The position numbers and the translations under genes are program-made. From positions 124,001 to 188,000 of the forward strand of contig JADJRQ010000002.1 in assembly GCA_016712175.1 (NCBI GenBank): a stretch of DNA of 64,000 nt. Reading direction: 5' to 3'. The notes beneath the pieces are model-generated. The model saw only the letters and a program-made list of their open reading frames with translations. It had not been told where the DNA came from and made no database searches. The DNA comes from Solirubrobacterales bacterium (GTDB lineage: Bacteria; Actinomycetota; Thermoleophilia; Solirubrobacterales; 70-9). Numbering within the stretch: position 1 is the stretch's first letter; every line of letters begins with the position of its first letter. Shown one piece after another: positions 26,204 through 35,120 of this stretch.

Positions 26204-27257
26204 CGGCCCCCGCCGGTGGCGAAAGCGTCGAAGGCGAGGTAGTCCGGATACGCCAGGGCCGGCGTGAACCGTGCCGCCGAGCCGATCATTGCTGCGTTGT
26301 CGGTGCACAGCTCGGACGGCACCAGCTTCAGCTCGATGCCGCGTTCGCCGCAGAGACCTGGACCGCTCGACGCAGTGGCCCGTTGGCCGCGACACCGCCT
26401 CCGAGCGCCACCGCCGGCCAGCCTTCCAGGTCGATTGCCCGCTTGAGCTTTGAGACCAGCTGCTCGACCACCGCCGCCTGGAAGCCGGCGGCGAGATCCG
26501 CACGGTTCGACTCGATCTCCCCCTCTTCAAAGTCGCGGCAGCGGTAGACCAGCGCAGTCTTCAGGCCGCTGAAACTGAAATCGAGGCCCGGGTCCCGGCT
26601 CATCGCAATCGGGAATTCAAACGCTCCGGGGTCACCTTCAGCCGCCAGCTTCTCGAGAGCGGGTCCACCCGGGTAGCCCAGGCCCAGCATCCGCGCGGCT
26701 TTGTCGATCGCTTCGCCGGCCGCGTCGTCGAGGGTCTCCCCCAGGATCTCGAAGCCACCGTGCTCACGGACACCGGCAAGCAGGGTGTGGCCCCCACTGG
26801 CGATCAGGCAGATGAACGGCGGCTCGATCGGATCCGGCTCGAGGAAGTTGGCGGCAACGTGGCCCTGCAGGTGGTCGGTCGGGATCAGCGGCAGGCGGCG
26901 GGGAGCGGCCATCGCTTTCGCGGTGCTCAATCCGATCAGCAGGGCTCCGATCAATCCGGGGCCGGCAGTCACCGCGATCGAATCGAGGTCCGGCACTTCT
27001 ACCTCTGCCTGTTCGAGCGCCAGCCTGATCACCGGTCCGGTGAGTTCCAGATGATGCCGTGAAGCGACCTCGGGCACGACCCCTCCGTACTTGCCATGGA
27101 TCGCCTGCGAAGAGATCACGTTGGAGAGGATGAACGGACCTTCGAGGACCGCGGCGCAAGTGTCGTCGCAGGACGTTTCGATCGCCAGGGCTGGCAGCGT
27201 CAGTTCCCCGACAGTGACTCTGCGGGGACGCCCGCCAGGGCCGGATCCCCGCGCCAC
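26200..27257 (-). CDS. tsaD: tRNA N6-adenosine threonylcarbamoyltransferase TsaD, frameshifted
   Basis: Catalytic subunit of the t6A37 synthase. IETSCDDT, the metal-binding HHLELTG (H-x-x-x-H region with KYGGVVPEVASR), ASGGHT, GEAIDKAAR, FSFSGLKTA and GGGVAAN are all present. The frame fails near 26355. One added base restores LCGERGIELKLVPSELCTDNAAMIG, with the C-terminal metal-ligand region, to a TGA at 26200-26202 that overlaps the glutaredoxin ATG. The listed ATG (27255-27257) overlaps rimI by 58 nt and adds a basic 18-residue leader. A CTG at 27201-27203, overlapping the rimI TGA, gives the normal family N-terminus (TLPALAIETSCDDT) and may be the real start. Confidence 0.93.
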
Positions 27258-27727
27258 ATGATCATCGCGTCTTCACCATTGGCGTAGTAGCCCTTGCGGT
27301 ATCCGAAACTGCGGAACCCGAAAGTCCCGTAGAGACTGATCGCCGACTTGTTGGACGGCCGGACCTCGAGGGTCACCGGAGCATCCGGTTCGATCCGTTC
27401 CAGCGCTCCGTTGATCAGGGCCGAAGCGACTCCGCGACGCCGATGCTCAGGAGCGACCGCGACGTTCATCATGTGCCAGGCGGCGTCGTAGCGAGAGAAG
27501 ACGGCGTAGGCGATGAGCCGGTCGTCCCCCTGGACGGCGGCCAGACTGATGGTCGAACTCTTCGACATCTCGAGGACGAACATTCCCGGAGACCAGGGGG
27601 TGGTGAATGAACGCCGCTCGATCGAGATCACGACCGGAAGGTCAGCGTAGGTCAACTGGCGCAGGCCGAGTGCCGGCGGATCAGGGGCTGGCCTTTCGAC
27701 CGTCTCGTTCAAGCCAGAGTTGTGCAT
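27200..27727 (-). CDS. rimI: Ribosomal-protein-alanine N-acetyltransferase RimI
   Basis: 175-residue GNAT acetyltransferase. The acetyl-CoA loop appears as VAPEHRRRGVASALI (R/Q-x-x-G-x-G/A pattern), with preceding strand AWHMMNVAV and following VTLEVRPSNKSAISLYGTFGFRSFGYRKGYY, the typical RimI finishing segment. The substrate is classically the N-terminal alanine of ribosomal protein S18. It sits between tsaB and tsaD, the standard order for t6A clusters, and overlaps tsaB by 47 nt if the ATG at 27727 is used. Confidence 0.9.
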   Translation of the reverse strand: MHNSGLNETVERPAPDPPALGLRQLTYADLPVVISIERRSFTTPWSPGMFVLEMSKSSTISLAAVQGDDRLIAYAVFSRYDAAWHMMNVAVAPEHRRRGVASALINGALERIEPDAPVTLEVRPSNKSAISLYGTFGFRSFGYRKGYYANGEDAMIMWRGDPALAGVPAESLSGN

Positions 27728-28439
27728 CGGGGACTCTCAGATATGTGGGTTCGAGGGGATTTGAAAGTTGTTCGGAATCGACGGCGGCACCAAGTTCGCA
27801 AATCGCCACTGCGCTCAAATGGTTGAAACCCGCCTCCGGGCCTGCGGTTGCGATGCCGGCCCGGTCCAGTTCGTCCGAGAATCGTACTGCCCCCGGACCG
27901 ACGGCCCTCAGGCCGGCGCCGGAATCCCCGATCCGGGGAGCCAGCTCGTCCGGGCCACAGACAAACGGCTCGAGCAGAATTTGACCTGCCGGTCCGTACA
28001 GCGCGGCGAAGACCTCCCCCCGGTGGGCATCCAGCAGGGCAAGGATCTCCTGGCCGGGGCCGAGCACCGGCCTGGCAAGGGCCGCAAGGGTCGAGACCCC
28101 GGCCAGGCCGATACCGGTCGACAGGGCGATTCCGTTTGCCGTGGCCAGACCGATCCGGATCCCGGTAAATGTCCCCGGTCCGGTGCCGACCGCGATCCGG
28201 TCGATTCGCGGCCAGCCTCCGGCTTCTGCGGCTGCCGCCGTCACGGCTTCGAGCAAGCCTTCACTGTGCACTGGCCTGCCGTCAGGACCGGGCGGGATCA
28301 CTTTTTTCGAAACGGTTTCTCCGTCAACGAAAGCACCGACGACCGTATCGTCCGTCGCGGTGTCGAAACCTACGATTCTCAAGGCCGTCGACGACGGTAG
28401 GCTGCGAATAGCGAACGGTATCGACCGTCCATCAAACAT
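27681..28439 (-). CDS. tsaB: TsaB, t6A complex dimerisation subunit
   Basis: 252 residues from the ATG at 28439. A TTG at 28380-28382 would give the more usual TsaB N-terminus LRIVGFDTATDD and leave 78 nt to the divergent lipoprotein gene, so the first 19 residues are uncertain. IAVGTGPGTFTGIRIGLATANGIAL is the family signature and LLDAHRGEVFAALY is also conserved. TsaB belongs to the ASKHA fold, lacks the metal site and scaffolds TsaD and TsaE in t6A synthesis. tsaE lies upstream but is separated by the oppositely oriented lipoprotein gene. Confidence 0.9.
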   Translation of the reverse strand: MFDGRSIPFAIRSLPSSTALRIVGFDTATDDTVVGAFVDGETVSKKVIPPGPDGRPVHSEGLLEAVTAAAAEAGGWPRIDRIAVGTGPGTFTGIRIGLATANGIALSTGIGLAGVSTLAALARPVLGPGQEILALLDAHRGEVFAALYGPAGQILLEPFVCGPDELAPRIGDSGAGLRAVGPGAVRFSDELDRAGIATAGPEAGFNHLSAVAICELGAAVDSEQLSNPLEPTYLRVPDAQLWLERDGRKASP

Positions 28440-28460
28440 GATGAAGAAGGGGAGTCACAC

Positions 28461-28808
28461 ATGATTGAAATGAATCGTTGGCGCACGGCAGTGGCCATTC
28501 TCGCAGTAGGAGCAACCGGAGTCTTCGCGGCCGGTTGTGGAGGCGACAGCAACAGCGACCAGGTGAACCAGGCCCTGGATGACGCGAATAAGCAGATCGA
28601 TCAGGCCCAGGAAGACGCTCAGAACCAGATCGACGAGGCTCAGAAGAACGGGGACATCCCGTCGGATGAAGAAATCCAGAACAAGATCGACGAGGCTCAG
28701 AAGAACGGGGACATCCCCTCGGGTGACGAAATCCAGAAGCAGGTCGACAAGGCCCAGGAGGAGGCTCAGAAGCAGATCGACGAGGCATTGAAGCAGGCCC
28801 AGCAGTAA
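28461..28808 (+). CDS. Small lipoprotein with tandem coiled-coil repeats
   Basis: 115 residues. Signal peptide with lipobox GVFAAGCGGD (Cys 26), then an entirely helical, Gln/Asp/Glu/Lys-rich region. A 19-residue unit (QIDEAQKNGDIPSDEEIQN, then KIDEAQKNGDIPSGDEIQK) is repeated twice, followed by degenerate heptads (KAQEEAQKQIDEALKQAQQ). It is predicted to be a membrane-tethered coiled coil outside the cytoplasmic membrane. It is transcribed against the t6A genes, inserted between tsaE and tsaB. An AGGGG ribosome binding site lies about 9 nt before the ATG. Function unknown; the pattern resembles Lpp-like spacers only superficially. Confidence 0.75.
   Translation: MIEMNRWRTAVAILAVGATGVFAAGCGGDSNSDQVNQALDDANKQIDQAQEDAQNQIDEAQKNGDIPSDEEIQNKIDEAQKNGDIPSGDEIQKQVDKAQEEAQKQIDEALKQAQQ
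28627..28740 (+). repeat. Two 57-bp tandem direct repeats inside the lipoprotein gene
   Basis: Units 28627-28683 and 28684-28740 begin AGATCGACGAGGCTCAGAAG and differ at only a few positions near their ends. The period is 57 nt, a multiple of three, so each encodes 19 residues. The high DNA identity, beyond what the protein repeat needs, points to recent duplication or slippage. Confidence 0.85.
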
Positions 28809-28823
28809 GACTCCCGGCGCCGC

Positions 28824-29285
28824 TCAGGCGTCGAACCGGCCCGTGTGGGTGGCCGCTCCGACTTCGATTCGGCGGCTGTCGCCCCCCGCGTGAGACAACC
28901 GGACCGACCTGATGCGCATCGCCGATGCGGTCAGGTCGGCCTCGGACTCACCGGGCCATTCCACGAAGACGATCTTTTCCGGACCGAAATACTCGTTCAG
29001 GAGGCCGGGGTCTTCCGCATCGATCGAACCCACCCGGTGAAGGTCCAGGTGTGAGATCGGAGTCCGTCCCTGGTAGCTGCGCCCGATTGTGAACGTGGGC
29101 GAAGGGATCGCCCCTTCGACTCCGAGTTCACGCATCGCTGCCCGAGCCAGGGTCGACTTACCGGTGCCGACCTCGCCCTTCAACAGGACCAGGTCTCCGG
29201 GGGCCAGATCCCGGGCAAGGTCGCGACCCAACTGCTCGGTCTCTTCGGTCGAGCCCGATCTTGTCCCTGTCGAATCGGGGCTCAT
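28824..29285 (-). CDS. tsaE: TsaE, t6A synthesis ATPase
   Basis: 153 residues. Walker A is LLKGEVGTGKSTLARA, then the conserved PSPTFTI, HLDLHRV and EYFGPEKIVFVEWPGE segments that define the TsaE/YjeE family. The ATPase drives turnover of the TsaB-TsaD complex. The ATG at 29283-29285 overlaps the uracil-DNA glycosylase TGA (ATGA), so the two are co-translated. The frame remains open upstream through the glycosylase gene, but this ATG gives the normal family length. Confidence 0.92.
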   Translation of the reverse strand: MSPDSTGTRSGSTEETEQLGRDLARDLAPGDLVLLKGEVGTGKSTLARAAMRELGVEGAIPSPTFTIGRSYQGRTPISHLDLHRVGSIDAEDPGLLNEYFGPEKIVFVEWPGESEADLTASAMRIRSVRLSHAGGDSRRIEVGAATHTGRFDA

Positions 29286-29902
29286 GGCGCGCCGTCTTCG
29301 GCCGGTTCCTGCGGTACTTCCTGTCTGAGCAGTTCCGGCAAGGCGTTGATGTCCGCCGCAAGCAGTTCGGAAGTACCGGTGGCTCTGAGCGCAGCCGCCG
29401 GGTGAAAGAGCGGCAGGAGGAATACGGTCCGGGATCCAAGCCGCCTGACCTGTGGTTTGCCGTGGACTTTGGTGATTCCGGTCTGGTCGCAGGTCAGGAG
29501 TTTCGTCGCGAAGTTTCCAAGCGTTGCGACGACCCGGGGCTCGATCAGCCGGATCTGCTCGAAAAGCCAGGGCTTGCAGGTTTCGATCTCCACCGGCGTG
29601 GGATTTCGGTTTTCCGGGGGCCGGCACTTCAGGGTGTTGGCGATAAACACGTCCTCGCGACTGATGCCGGCATTCCCCAGCATCGACGTGAGCAGGGCGC
29701 CGGAGCGGCCGACGAAAGGCAACCCCTGACGGTCCTCCTCGGCACCGGGCGCTTCGCCCACGAACATCAGGTCCGCATTGGCATTTCCGGCACCGAAAAC
29801 CACCTGGGTCCGGGACTCGCTGAGCGGGCATTTGACGCAGGACCGGGCCTCGCGGAAGACCTCGACCAGCTCGCTGCGTCTTGTGTCCGGGGAGCCGACC
29901 AT
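29282..29902 (-). CDS. Uracil-DNA glycosylase, family 4/5 (iron-sulfur type)
   Basis: 206 residues. Four cysteines at the family positions suit a [4Fe-4S] cluster (CVKCPL near residue 17, then LKCRPPENRN and ETCKPWL). The uracil-binding motifs GEAPGAEEDRQGLPFVGRSG and LLPLFHPAAAL are present. It removes uracil from deaminated cytosine. The start ATG lies about 130 nt from the divergent pantothenate operon, and that gap would hold both promoters. Its stop overlaps tsaE. Confidence 0.92.
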   Translation of the reverse strand: MVGSPDTRRSELVEVFREARSCVKCPLSESRTQVVFGAGNANADLMFVGEAPGAEEDRQGLPFVGRSGALLTSMLGNAGISREDVFIANTLKCRPPENRNPTPVEIETCKPWLFEQIRLIEPRVVATLGNFATKLLTCDQTGITKVHGKPQVRRLGSRTVFLLPLFHPAAALRATGTSELLAADINALPELLRQEVPQEPAEDGAP

Positions 29903-30035
29903 GTCGGCAGCCTATAATCGGCGATGGCTGTCACCCATAAAGGGGATGGACCTGGTCCCCTTCAAGGACCGACACAACCAAAGCAAATCCGCTCATTCCG
30001 TCTGGTATCGCCGAAAGGGAACTGGAACGGCCAAT

Positions 30036-30806
30036 ATGAATCAGGAAACGACTGCGCCGAAGGCGCTGACAATCATCGGGCCCGGCAGGGTCGGGACCTC
30101 CATCGCGCAGGCCGCGACTGCCGCCGGCATCGAAGTCGACCTTCTTGGTCGTGATTTCCCTTCCCGAAACCTCGATTCCATGATCGTCTTGATCTGTGTG
30201 CCGGACCAGGCAATTGCCGCAGTCGCCGAATCGATCGCCGGCATGGACGGACTGCCTCTGATGCTGGGTCACACCAGCGGTGCGACAACGCTGGCGCCGC
30301 TCACCGATAGCCAGACCGGTGGATCCTTCTCGGTCCATCCGCTCCAGACCATTCCGGACGGCAACACCGAGCTCAACGACTGTCCCGGGGCAATTGCCGG
30401 TTCTACCCCTGATTCGCTCGCATTCGCCCACGAGCTGGCGGTCACGATCGGCATGAATCCCTTCGAGGTGCCGGAGGACGACCGCGCGCTCTACCACGCC
30501 GCCGCAAGCATCGCTTCGAATTTCTTGATCACCCTCGAAGAGACGGCCGCCGGAATCCTTGACGGCATCGGAGTCGAAAACCCGCGCCAGGTACTTTCAC
30601 CGCTGGTCCAAAGGTCGATGGCAAACTGGACTCACCGTGGCGGAGCGGCGTTGACCGGGCCGATCGCGCGGGGTGACGAAGAGACCGTTGAGAGCCACCG
30701 CTCGGCCCTGGCTGCAGCCCGGCCGGAACTGCTCGGCCTCTACGACACCATGGCCGGACGCACCCGCACCGTTGCCGGGGAGCAACCGGAGGTCGCGGCC
30801 CGATGA
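30036..30806 (+). CDS. Rossmann-like/DUF2520 NAD(P)-binding protein; candidate ketopantoate reductase
   Basis: 256 residues. The N-terminal nucleotide-binding fold has IIGPGRVGTSIAQAA, LIVLICVPDQAIAAVAESI-like strand and loop, HTSGA and a HPLQT motif. The C-terminal helical half (ALYHAAASIASNFLITLEE, PLVQRSMANW, LTGPIARGD) matches DUF2520 domains, which are structurally like 6-phosphogluconate or ketopantoate reductase C-domains. Its TGA overlaps the panC ATG (ATGA). The context in a panC-panB operon lacking panE strongly suggests a pantoate-pathway reductase, but that function is inferred. I chose ATG 30036 because the fold begins a few residues later. Confidence 0.82.
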   Translation: MNQETTAPKALTIIGPGRVGTSIAQAATAAGIEVDLLGRDFPSRNLDSMIVLICVPDQAIAAVAESIAGMDGLPLMLGHTSGATTLAPLTDSQTGGSFSVHPLQTIPDGNTELNDCPGAIAGSTPDSLAFAHELAVTIGMNPFEVPEDDRALYHAAASIASNFLITLEETAAGILDGIGVENPRQVLSPLVQRSMANWTHRGGAALTGPIARGDEETVESHRSALAAARPELLGLYDTMAGRTRTVAGEQPEVAAR

Positions 30807-31672
30807 AAGTCCTGCGCACACCGGCCGAGCTGCGTGAAGTTCGGGAGCGCAACCGTGCCTCCAGTGAGAAAGTCGGGCTGGTGCCGACCATGGGGTACCT
30901 CCACGAAGGCCACAACTCTTTGCTCAAGGCTGCCCGTGAGCAGGCGGACATCGTCGTGATGAGCCTCTTCGTCAACCCCACTCAATTCCGCGCCGGAGAA
31001 GACCTGAGCTCCTATCCACGCGACGAAGACCGGGACTTTGCAATCGCCGAGCAGGCCGGAGTCGACCTCATCTACGCACCCGATCCCGGCGACGTCTATC
31101 CGTCCGGATTCGCGACCGAGGTAGAGGTGACCGGGTTGACCGAGGTGCTCTGCGGCAGTGAGGACGGCCGCGGTCCCGGTCATTTTTCCGGGGTGACGAC
31201 GATCGTCGCCAAGCTGCTCAATGCGGTGGACCCTGACTTTGCCTACTTCGGGCAGAAGGATGCCCAACAGGCCTCGGTCATCAAACGCATGGCCGAAGAT
31301 CTCGATTTCCGCACCGAGATCATCGTGCTGCCCACCGTCCGTGAGCGGGACGGCCTCGCCATGAGTTCGCGAAACGCCTACCTCTCGCCCGAATCGCGCG
31401 AGCGGGCCACGGCGATCTGGGCCGCACTGCTCGAAACCGAGCGCACTTACCCCGAAGCAGGGCTCGACGCGGCGCTGGACGCCGGCGTCCACCACCTCCA
31501 GACGGCGGGCATCGAACCCGAATACTTTGAAGCGCGCTACCCGGGCACCCTCGACCCGGCGATTGATGACAGCGAGGAAGCGATCCTCGTGGCGGTGGCC
31601 GCCCAGGTTGACGGCACCCGCCTGATCGACAACATTCTCATTGAGCCAGGAAAGAAGGGCAGCACCAAATGA
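30803..31672 (+). CDS. panC: Pantoate-beta-alanine ligase (pantothenate synthetase)
   Basis: 289 residues. LVPTMGYLHEGHNSLLKAAR contains the HIGH-like ATP motif (HEGH), followed by SLFVNPTQF, GPGHFSGVTTIVAKL, YFGQKDAQQ and the KMSKS-like loop MSSRNAYLSPE. It condenses pantoate and beta-alanine with ATP, via pantoyl-adenylate, to make pantothenate. It overlaps the genes on both sides by ATGA, forming a three-gene pantothenate operon. panD (aspartate decarboxylase) is not in the window. Confidence 0.97.
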   Translation: MKVLRTPAELREVRERNRASSEKVGLVPTMGYLHEGHNSLLKAAREQADIVVMSLFVNPTQFRAGEDLSSYPRDEDRDFAIAEQAGVDLIYAPDPGDVYPSGFATEVEVTGLTEVLCGSEDGRGPGHFSGVTTIVAKLLNAVDPDFAYFGQKDAQQASVIKRMAEDLDFRTEIIVLPTVRERDGLAMSSRNAYLSPESRERATAIWAALLETERTYPEAGLDAALDAGVHHLQTAGIEPEYFEARYPGTLDPAIDDSEEAILVAVAAQVDGTRLIDNILIEPGKKGSTK

Positions 31673-32598
31673 GTTCAGCAGCCAGACAGGAAAATGGACC
31701 AGAAGACCGGTCTCCAGTGACGATCACGCGGCTCGCCGAAATGAAAGAAGAAGGCCTGCCGATTGCCATGATCACGGCCTACGACTTTCCTTCCGCTCAG
31801 GTAGTCGAAGAAGTCGGTGTGGATGTGGTCCTGGTAGGAGACTCAGCGGCCAACTGCGTTCTCGGCTACGACAGCACCGTTCCGGTCGGTATGGACGAGA
31901 TGACGATCCTCTCGAAGGCGGTCCGTCGCGGACTCAAGACACCGTTGCTGGTGGGTGACCTCCCCTTTGGCTCGTACGAAGCCTCGAACGAGCTCGCGAT
32001 CGCCAGCGCTCAGCGACTGGTGAAAGAGGCCGGTTGTGACGCGGTGAAACTCGAAGGTGGCGGCGCCTCGATCGACCGGGCCTCGGCAATCATCAGTGCG
32101 GGAATCCCGGTGATGGGCCATGTGGGACTCACTCCCCAGACCGCGACTGCTCTCGGCGGCATGCGGGCCCAGGGACGCACCGCGGACGTCGCCATCAAAG
32201 TTGCCGAAGACGCGATCGCGCTCGATCAGGCCGGCTGCTTCGCGATCGTGATCGAAGCCGTTCCTCAGGCTGTTGCCGAGATGATCGTGAACAAGGTCGA
32301 AGCACCCACGATTGGTATCGGCGCAGGCAACGTGACCGCCGGGCAGGTGCTTGTCCTGCACGACCTCGCTGGAATCAACGACGGCCACATGGCGAAGTTC
32401 GTCAAGCGATACGCCGACGTGCGCTCCGAGATGCGCCGCGGAGTCGCCGACTATGTGGCCGAAGTGCGCTCAGGTGCCTTCCCTGGCCCGGAGCACGTTT
32501 ACAGCGTCGATCCGGCCGAGCTCGAGCGACTCCAGCAGAGGCTCAACCGTGAAGACATCGAGTCGAACTACTCCTGGGACTGGGAACCACTGCCCTGA
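31669..32598 (+). CDS. panB: 3-methyl-2-oxobutanoate hydroxymethyltransferase (ketopantoate synthase)
   Basis: 309 residues. MITAYDFPSAQVVEEVGVDVVLVGDS (with the metal-binding Asp), LVGDLPFGSYE, AVKLEGG, GHVGLTPQ and the terminal EAPTIGIGAGNVTAGQVLVLHD are the PanB barrel motifs. It transfers a hydroxymethyl group from methylene-tetrahydrofolate to ketoisovalerate. The C-terminal region ends with a helical extension. A hairpin terminator follows 25 nt downstream. Confidence 0.97.
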   Translation: MSSAARQENGPEDRSPVTITRLAEMKEEGLPIAMITAYDFPSAQVVEEVGVDVVLVGDSAANCVLGYDSTVPVGMDEMTILSKAVRRGLKTPLLVGDLPFGSYEASNELAIASAQRLVKEAGCDAVKLEGGGASIDRASAIISAGIPVMGHVGLTPQTATALGGMRAQGRTADVAIKVAEDAIALDQAGCFAIVIEAVPQAVAEMIVNKVEAPTIGIGAGNVTAGQVLVLHDLAGINDGHMAKFVKRYADVRSEMRRGVADYVAEVRSGAFPGPEHVYSVDPAELERLQQRLNREDIESNYSWDWEPLP

Positions 32599-32623
32599 CC
32601 CGAGCGCCGTGCCCGAAGAGACT

Positions 32624-32662
32624 GGGTGCGTTTTCTATATCTATGGCGTAGTTAACGCACCC
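32624..32662 (+). terminator. Intrinsic-type hairpin between panB and convergent acyltransferase
   Basis: A 9-bp perfect stem (GGGTGCGTT/AACGCACCC) encloses an AT-rich loop of 21 nt containing TTCTATATCTATGG. It occupies the short gap between two convergent genes, where a bidirectional terminator is expected. No strong T-tract follows on the plus strand. Confidence 0.6.
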
Positions 32663-32667
32663 GGTTC

Positions 32668-33255
32668 TCAGCTTTTGAATTCGATTTCGCGGATCACCCT
32701 GGCCGGTGCACCGGCTGCGATGACACCGTCCGGCAGATCCGAGGTGACGACCGAATTCGAGCCGATCACGCAGTGGTCTCCGATGGTCACGCCTTCGGTG
32801 ACGACGCAGTTGACGCCGAACCAGCAGTTCGAGCCGATCCGGACCGGGCCTTTCGAAGTGAATCCCTGCCAGGTGATCGGAGTGTCCGGGTCGTCAAAGC
32901 GGTGGCTGGCATCGCCGACGAAGCAGCCGTTGGCGAACATGACATGGTCCCCGATCGTGACCTCGCGATGGGCCGCGATCATTACGTTGCGGTTGAGGAA
33001 GCACCCCTCGCCGATGCGGACCTTTGCCTCGGGCGCCATGGTGATCCAGCAGCCGGGTTCGAGCATCGTCCCGTTGCCGAGTTCCAGTCGGCCCGAGTCA
33101 AGTCCTTCGAGCACTTCGCCTTCAACCGGATACCTGATGTAAGCCCCGGATTTTGCCATGTGGCGGTTGATCCGCAAGCGGTGGCCAAGACGGTGATTTC
33201 GTTCGTACCAGCGGCGTTTCCGCCACCAGGTTTTCCAGCCGGATTGATCTTCCAC
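32668..33255 (-). CDS. Left-handed beta-helix (hexapeptide) O-acyltransferase
   Basis: 195 residues. A basic helical N-terminus (RKRRWYERNHRLGHRLRIN) precedes repeated hexapeptides [LIV]-G-x4 such as VRIGEGCFLNRNVMI, VTIGDHVMFANGC, VRIGSNCWFGVNC and VTIGDHCVIGSNSVV. The active-site-type segment HRF and the closing AAGAPARVIREIE are typical of the maltose/galactoside/CysE-like acetyltransferase superfamily. Acceptor unknown; sugar or lipid-linked glycan acetylation is common. Neighbours give no pathway clue. Confidence 0.85.
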   Translation of the reverse strand: MEDQSGWKTWWRKRRWYERNHRLGHRLRINRHMAKSGAYIRYPVEGEVLEGLDSGRLELGNGTMLEPGCWITMAPEAKVRIGEGCFLNRNVMIAAHREVTIGDHVMFANGCFVGDASHRFDDPDTPITWQGFTSKGPVRIGSNCWFGVNCVVTEGVTIGDHCVIGSNSVVTSDLPDGVIAAGAPARVIREIEFKS

Positions 33256-33316
33256 GTGACTACCTTGCCAGAGGCGGGTAGGGTTCGACCATCAACGGCC
33301 AACCAGGAGACAGAAA

Positions 33317-35037
33317 TTGCTCAGGCGCAGGACTCCGAAGAAGAACAAGAACCAACCGGTAACCCCGGAACCGATCGACCCGTCCACGATCCCCGAGTCA
33401 GGTACACCCTTGCCCAAGGAGCCGATCAGCGAGAAGGTCAGAGATCTGGTCCCCAACCTCCCCAGGCCGTCTGACGCTCCAGCCAAGAGAGGGATCGCCG
33501 AAGACGAAGGCATGCCGACCGTGCCCGAACCCGCGACCGCTGACGTCGAGAAGCCGGACGAAATCGAGATTGCGGACGAAGTCGATGCCCCGGACGACGT
33601 CGAGGAAGCCGAAGCGGCCGAGCCAGAGCACCACGCAGGCGCAGGCGCAGACGCCGAACCTGAGTCCATGGACGATCCGGAAGTCCCGACCGAGCTCGAG
33701 GCCGAGCTCGAGGTGCCGATCGCACCCGAAACCGCGACCCACGCCGAGACCGAGGCCCCCGGTGGCGTTCAATGGACTAGCGAACCGGATCCGGTGAAGG
33801 ACGCAAACGAGGCTCCACCTTCCCCCGAGCCGCCGGCACCGCCCGAGATTCCCGAACCGCCGGTCGAAGCCACGGCAGATGTGTCTCCACCGTCGCTACC
33901 TCCCGTTTCCGAGCCCGAGCCCGTTGAACCGCCGCCGGCCTCATTCGCGGTGCCGCCGCCCCCAGATCCCCCGGGGCCGCCGGTAGTTCCGGCCGGCATT
34001 GCTGCGATTTCGACCCCGATCGATTCAGCCGCGCCCACCCCGCCCCCGCCTCCGACAAGCCAATTGGAAACCGAGGCCCGGGCAGCGACCCTGGTCGGCG
34101 GAATCGACCTCGGCGGCACCAAAATCGCGGCCGCCATCATTGGACCGAACCACGAAATCCTCACCTACCGCCGACGGCCGACCCCCGCCACCGGTGGCCC
34201 AAGTGACGTGATCCGGGCGATGGCCTTGACCCTTCAGGAAGCGGCGCAGGATGCCGGAGTCCAGGCGCATCAGTTGCGTGCCGTCGGGGTCGGGGCACCG
34301 GGATCTGTTGACTCAGCCACCGGTTCAGTTTCCGGTGCCGGCAACCTCCCCGGATGGTCCGGCAGCTTTCCGATGGCCAGCGCCCTGCGTGAAGCGATCG
34401 GCACTTCTGTCGTCGTTGGGAACGACGTCCAGGTCGGGACCAACGCCGAGTACCTGCTCGGTGCCGGGGCCGGATACCGCAGCGTCCTCGGAGTCTTCTG
34501 GGGCACCGGAGTCGGCGGTGGCATCGTGCTCGACGGAAAGCCTGGCGCGGCCGCGGACGGGCCGGCGAAATCGGTCACACCATGGTCCGTCGCGGTGGCG
34601 CGCCCAACAGCAACGGACTCAACGGCACGGTCGAGGCCTACGCCGGCCGCAAGGCCATGCAGGCCAAGGTCGAGCGAGAGATGAAGAAGGGCCGGAAGAC
34701 CGACCTCTTCAAGATCATGGAGAAGCACGGCAAGCCGAACCTGACCAGTGCCATCTGGTCCCACGCACTCGATCACGACGACAAACTAGCGACCCAGGTA
34801 CTCGACCGCGCGGTGAAAGCTCTTTCTGCGGGCATCGCATCCGCGGTCAATCTGCTCGATGTCGAAGCCGTCGTGATCGGCGGAGGCATGGGTGTCAGAT
34901 TCGCCGACTCACTCGTACTCGAGATAGTCGACGGAATGCCGAAGTACCTCCTGAACAAGGACAACCCACCGGCGATCAAGGTCGCCGGCCTCGGTGACGA
35001 AGGCGGCGTGATCGGCGCCTCCTTGCTCGTTTCCTGA
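33317..35037 (+). CDS. ROK-family sugar kinase-like protein with long Pro/acidic N-terminal extension; frameshifted
   Basis: TTG start at 33317 with AGGAG upstream. Residues 1 to about 257 are low-complexity, rich in Pro, Glu, Asp and Ala, and predicted disordered. The ROK domain starts at about 258: GGIDLGGTKIAAAI, GVGAPGSVDSATGSV, GNDVQVGTNAEYLLGAG, GTGVGGGIVLDGK. One missing base near 34545 (AAGCCTGG) breaks the frame; restoring it gives RGRAGEIGHTMVRRGG and continues to 35037. The usual zinc motif CxCGxxGCxE is replaced by GAPNSNGLNGTVEAYAG without cysteines. Glucokinase-type activity is plausible, but the metal-less motif and the leader are atypical. Reconstructed length about 573. Confidence 0.82.
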
Positions 35038-35120
35038 CCGGCCTGGGAAATCGCTGGACGTGACCGCCCCATTCGGATAGATTCGGATCACGAATCGTCC
35101 AACCAGGTCAGGGGCTGAGC

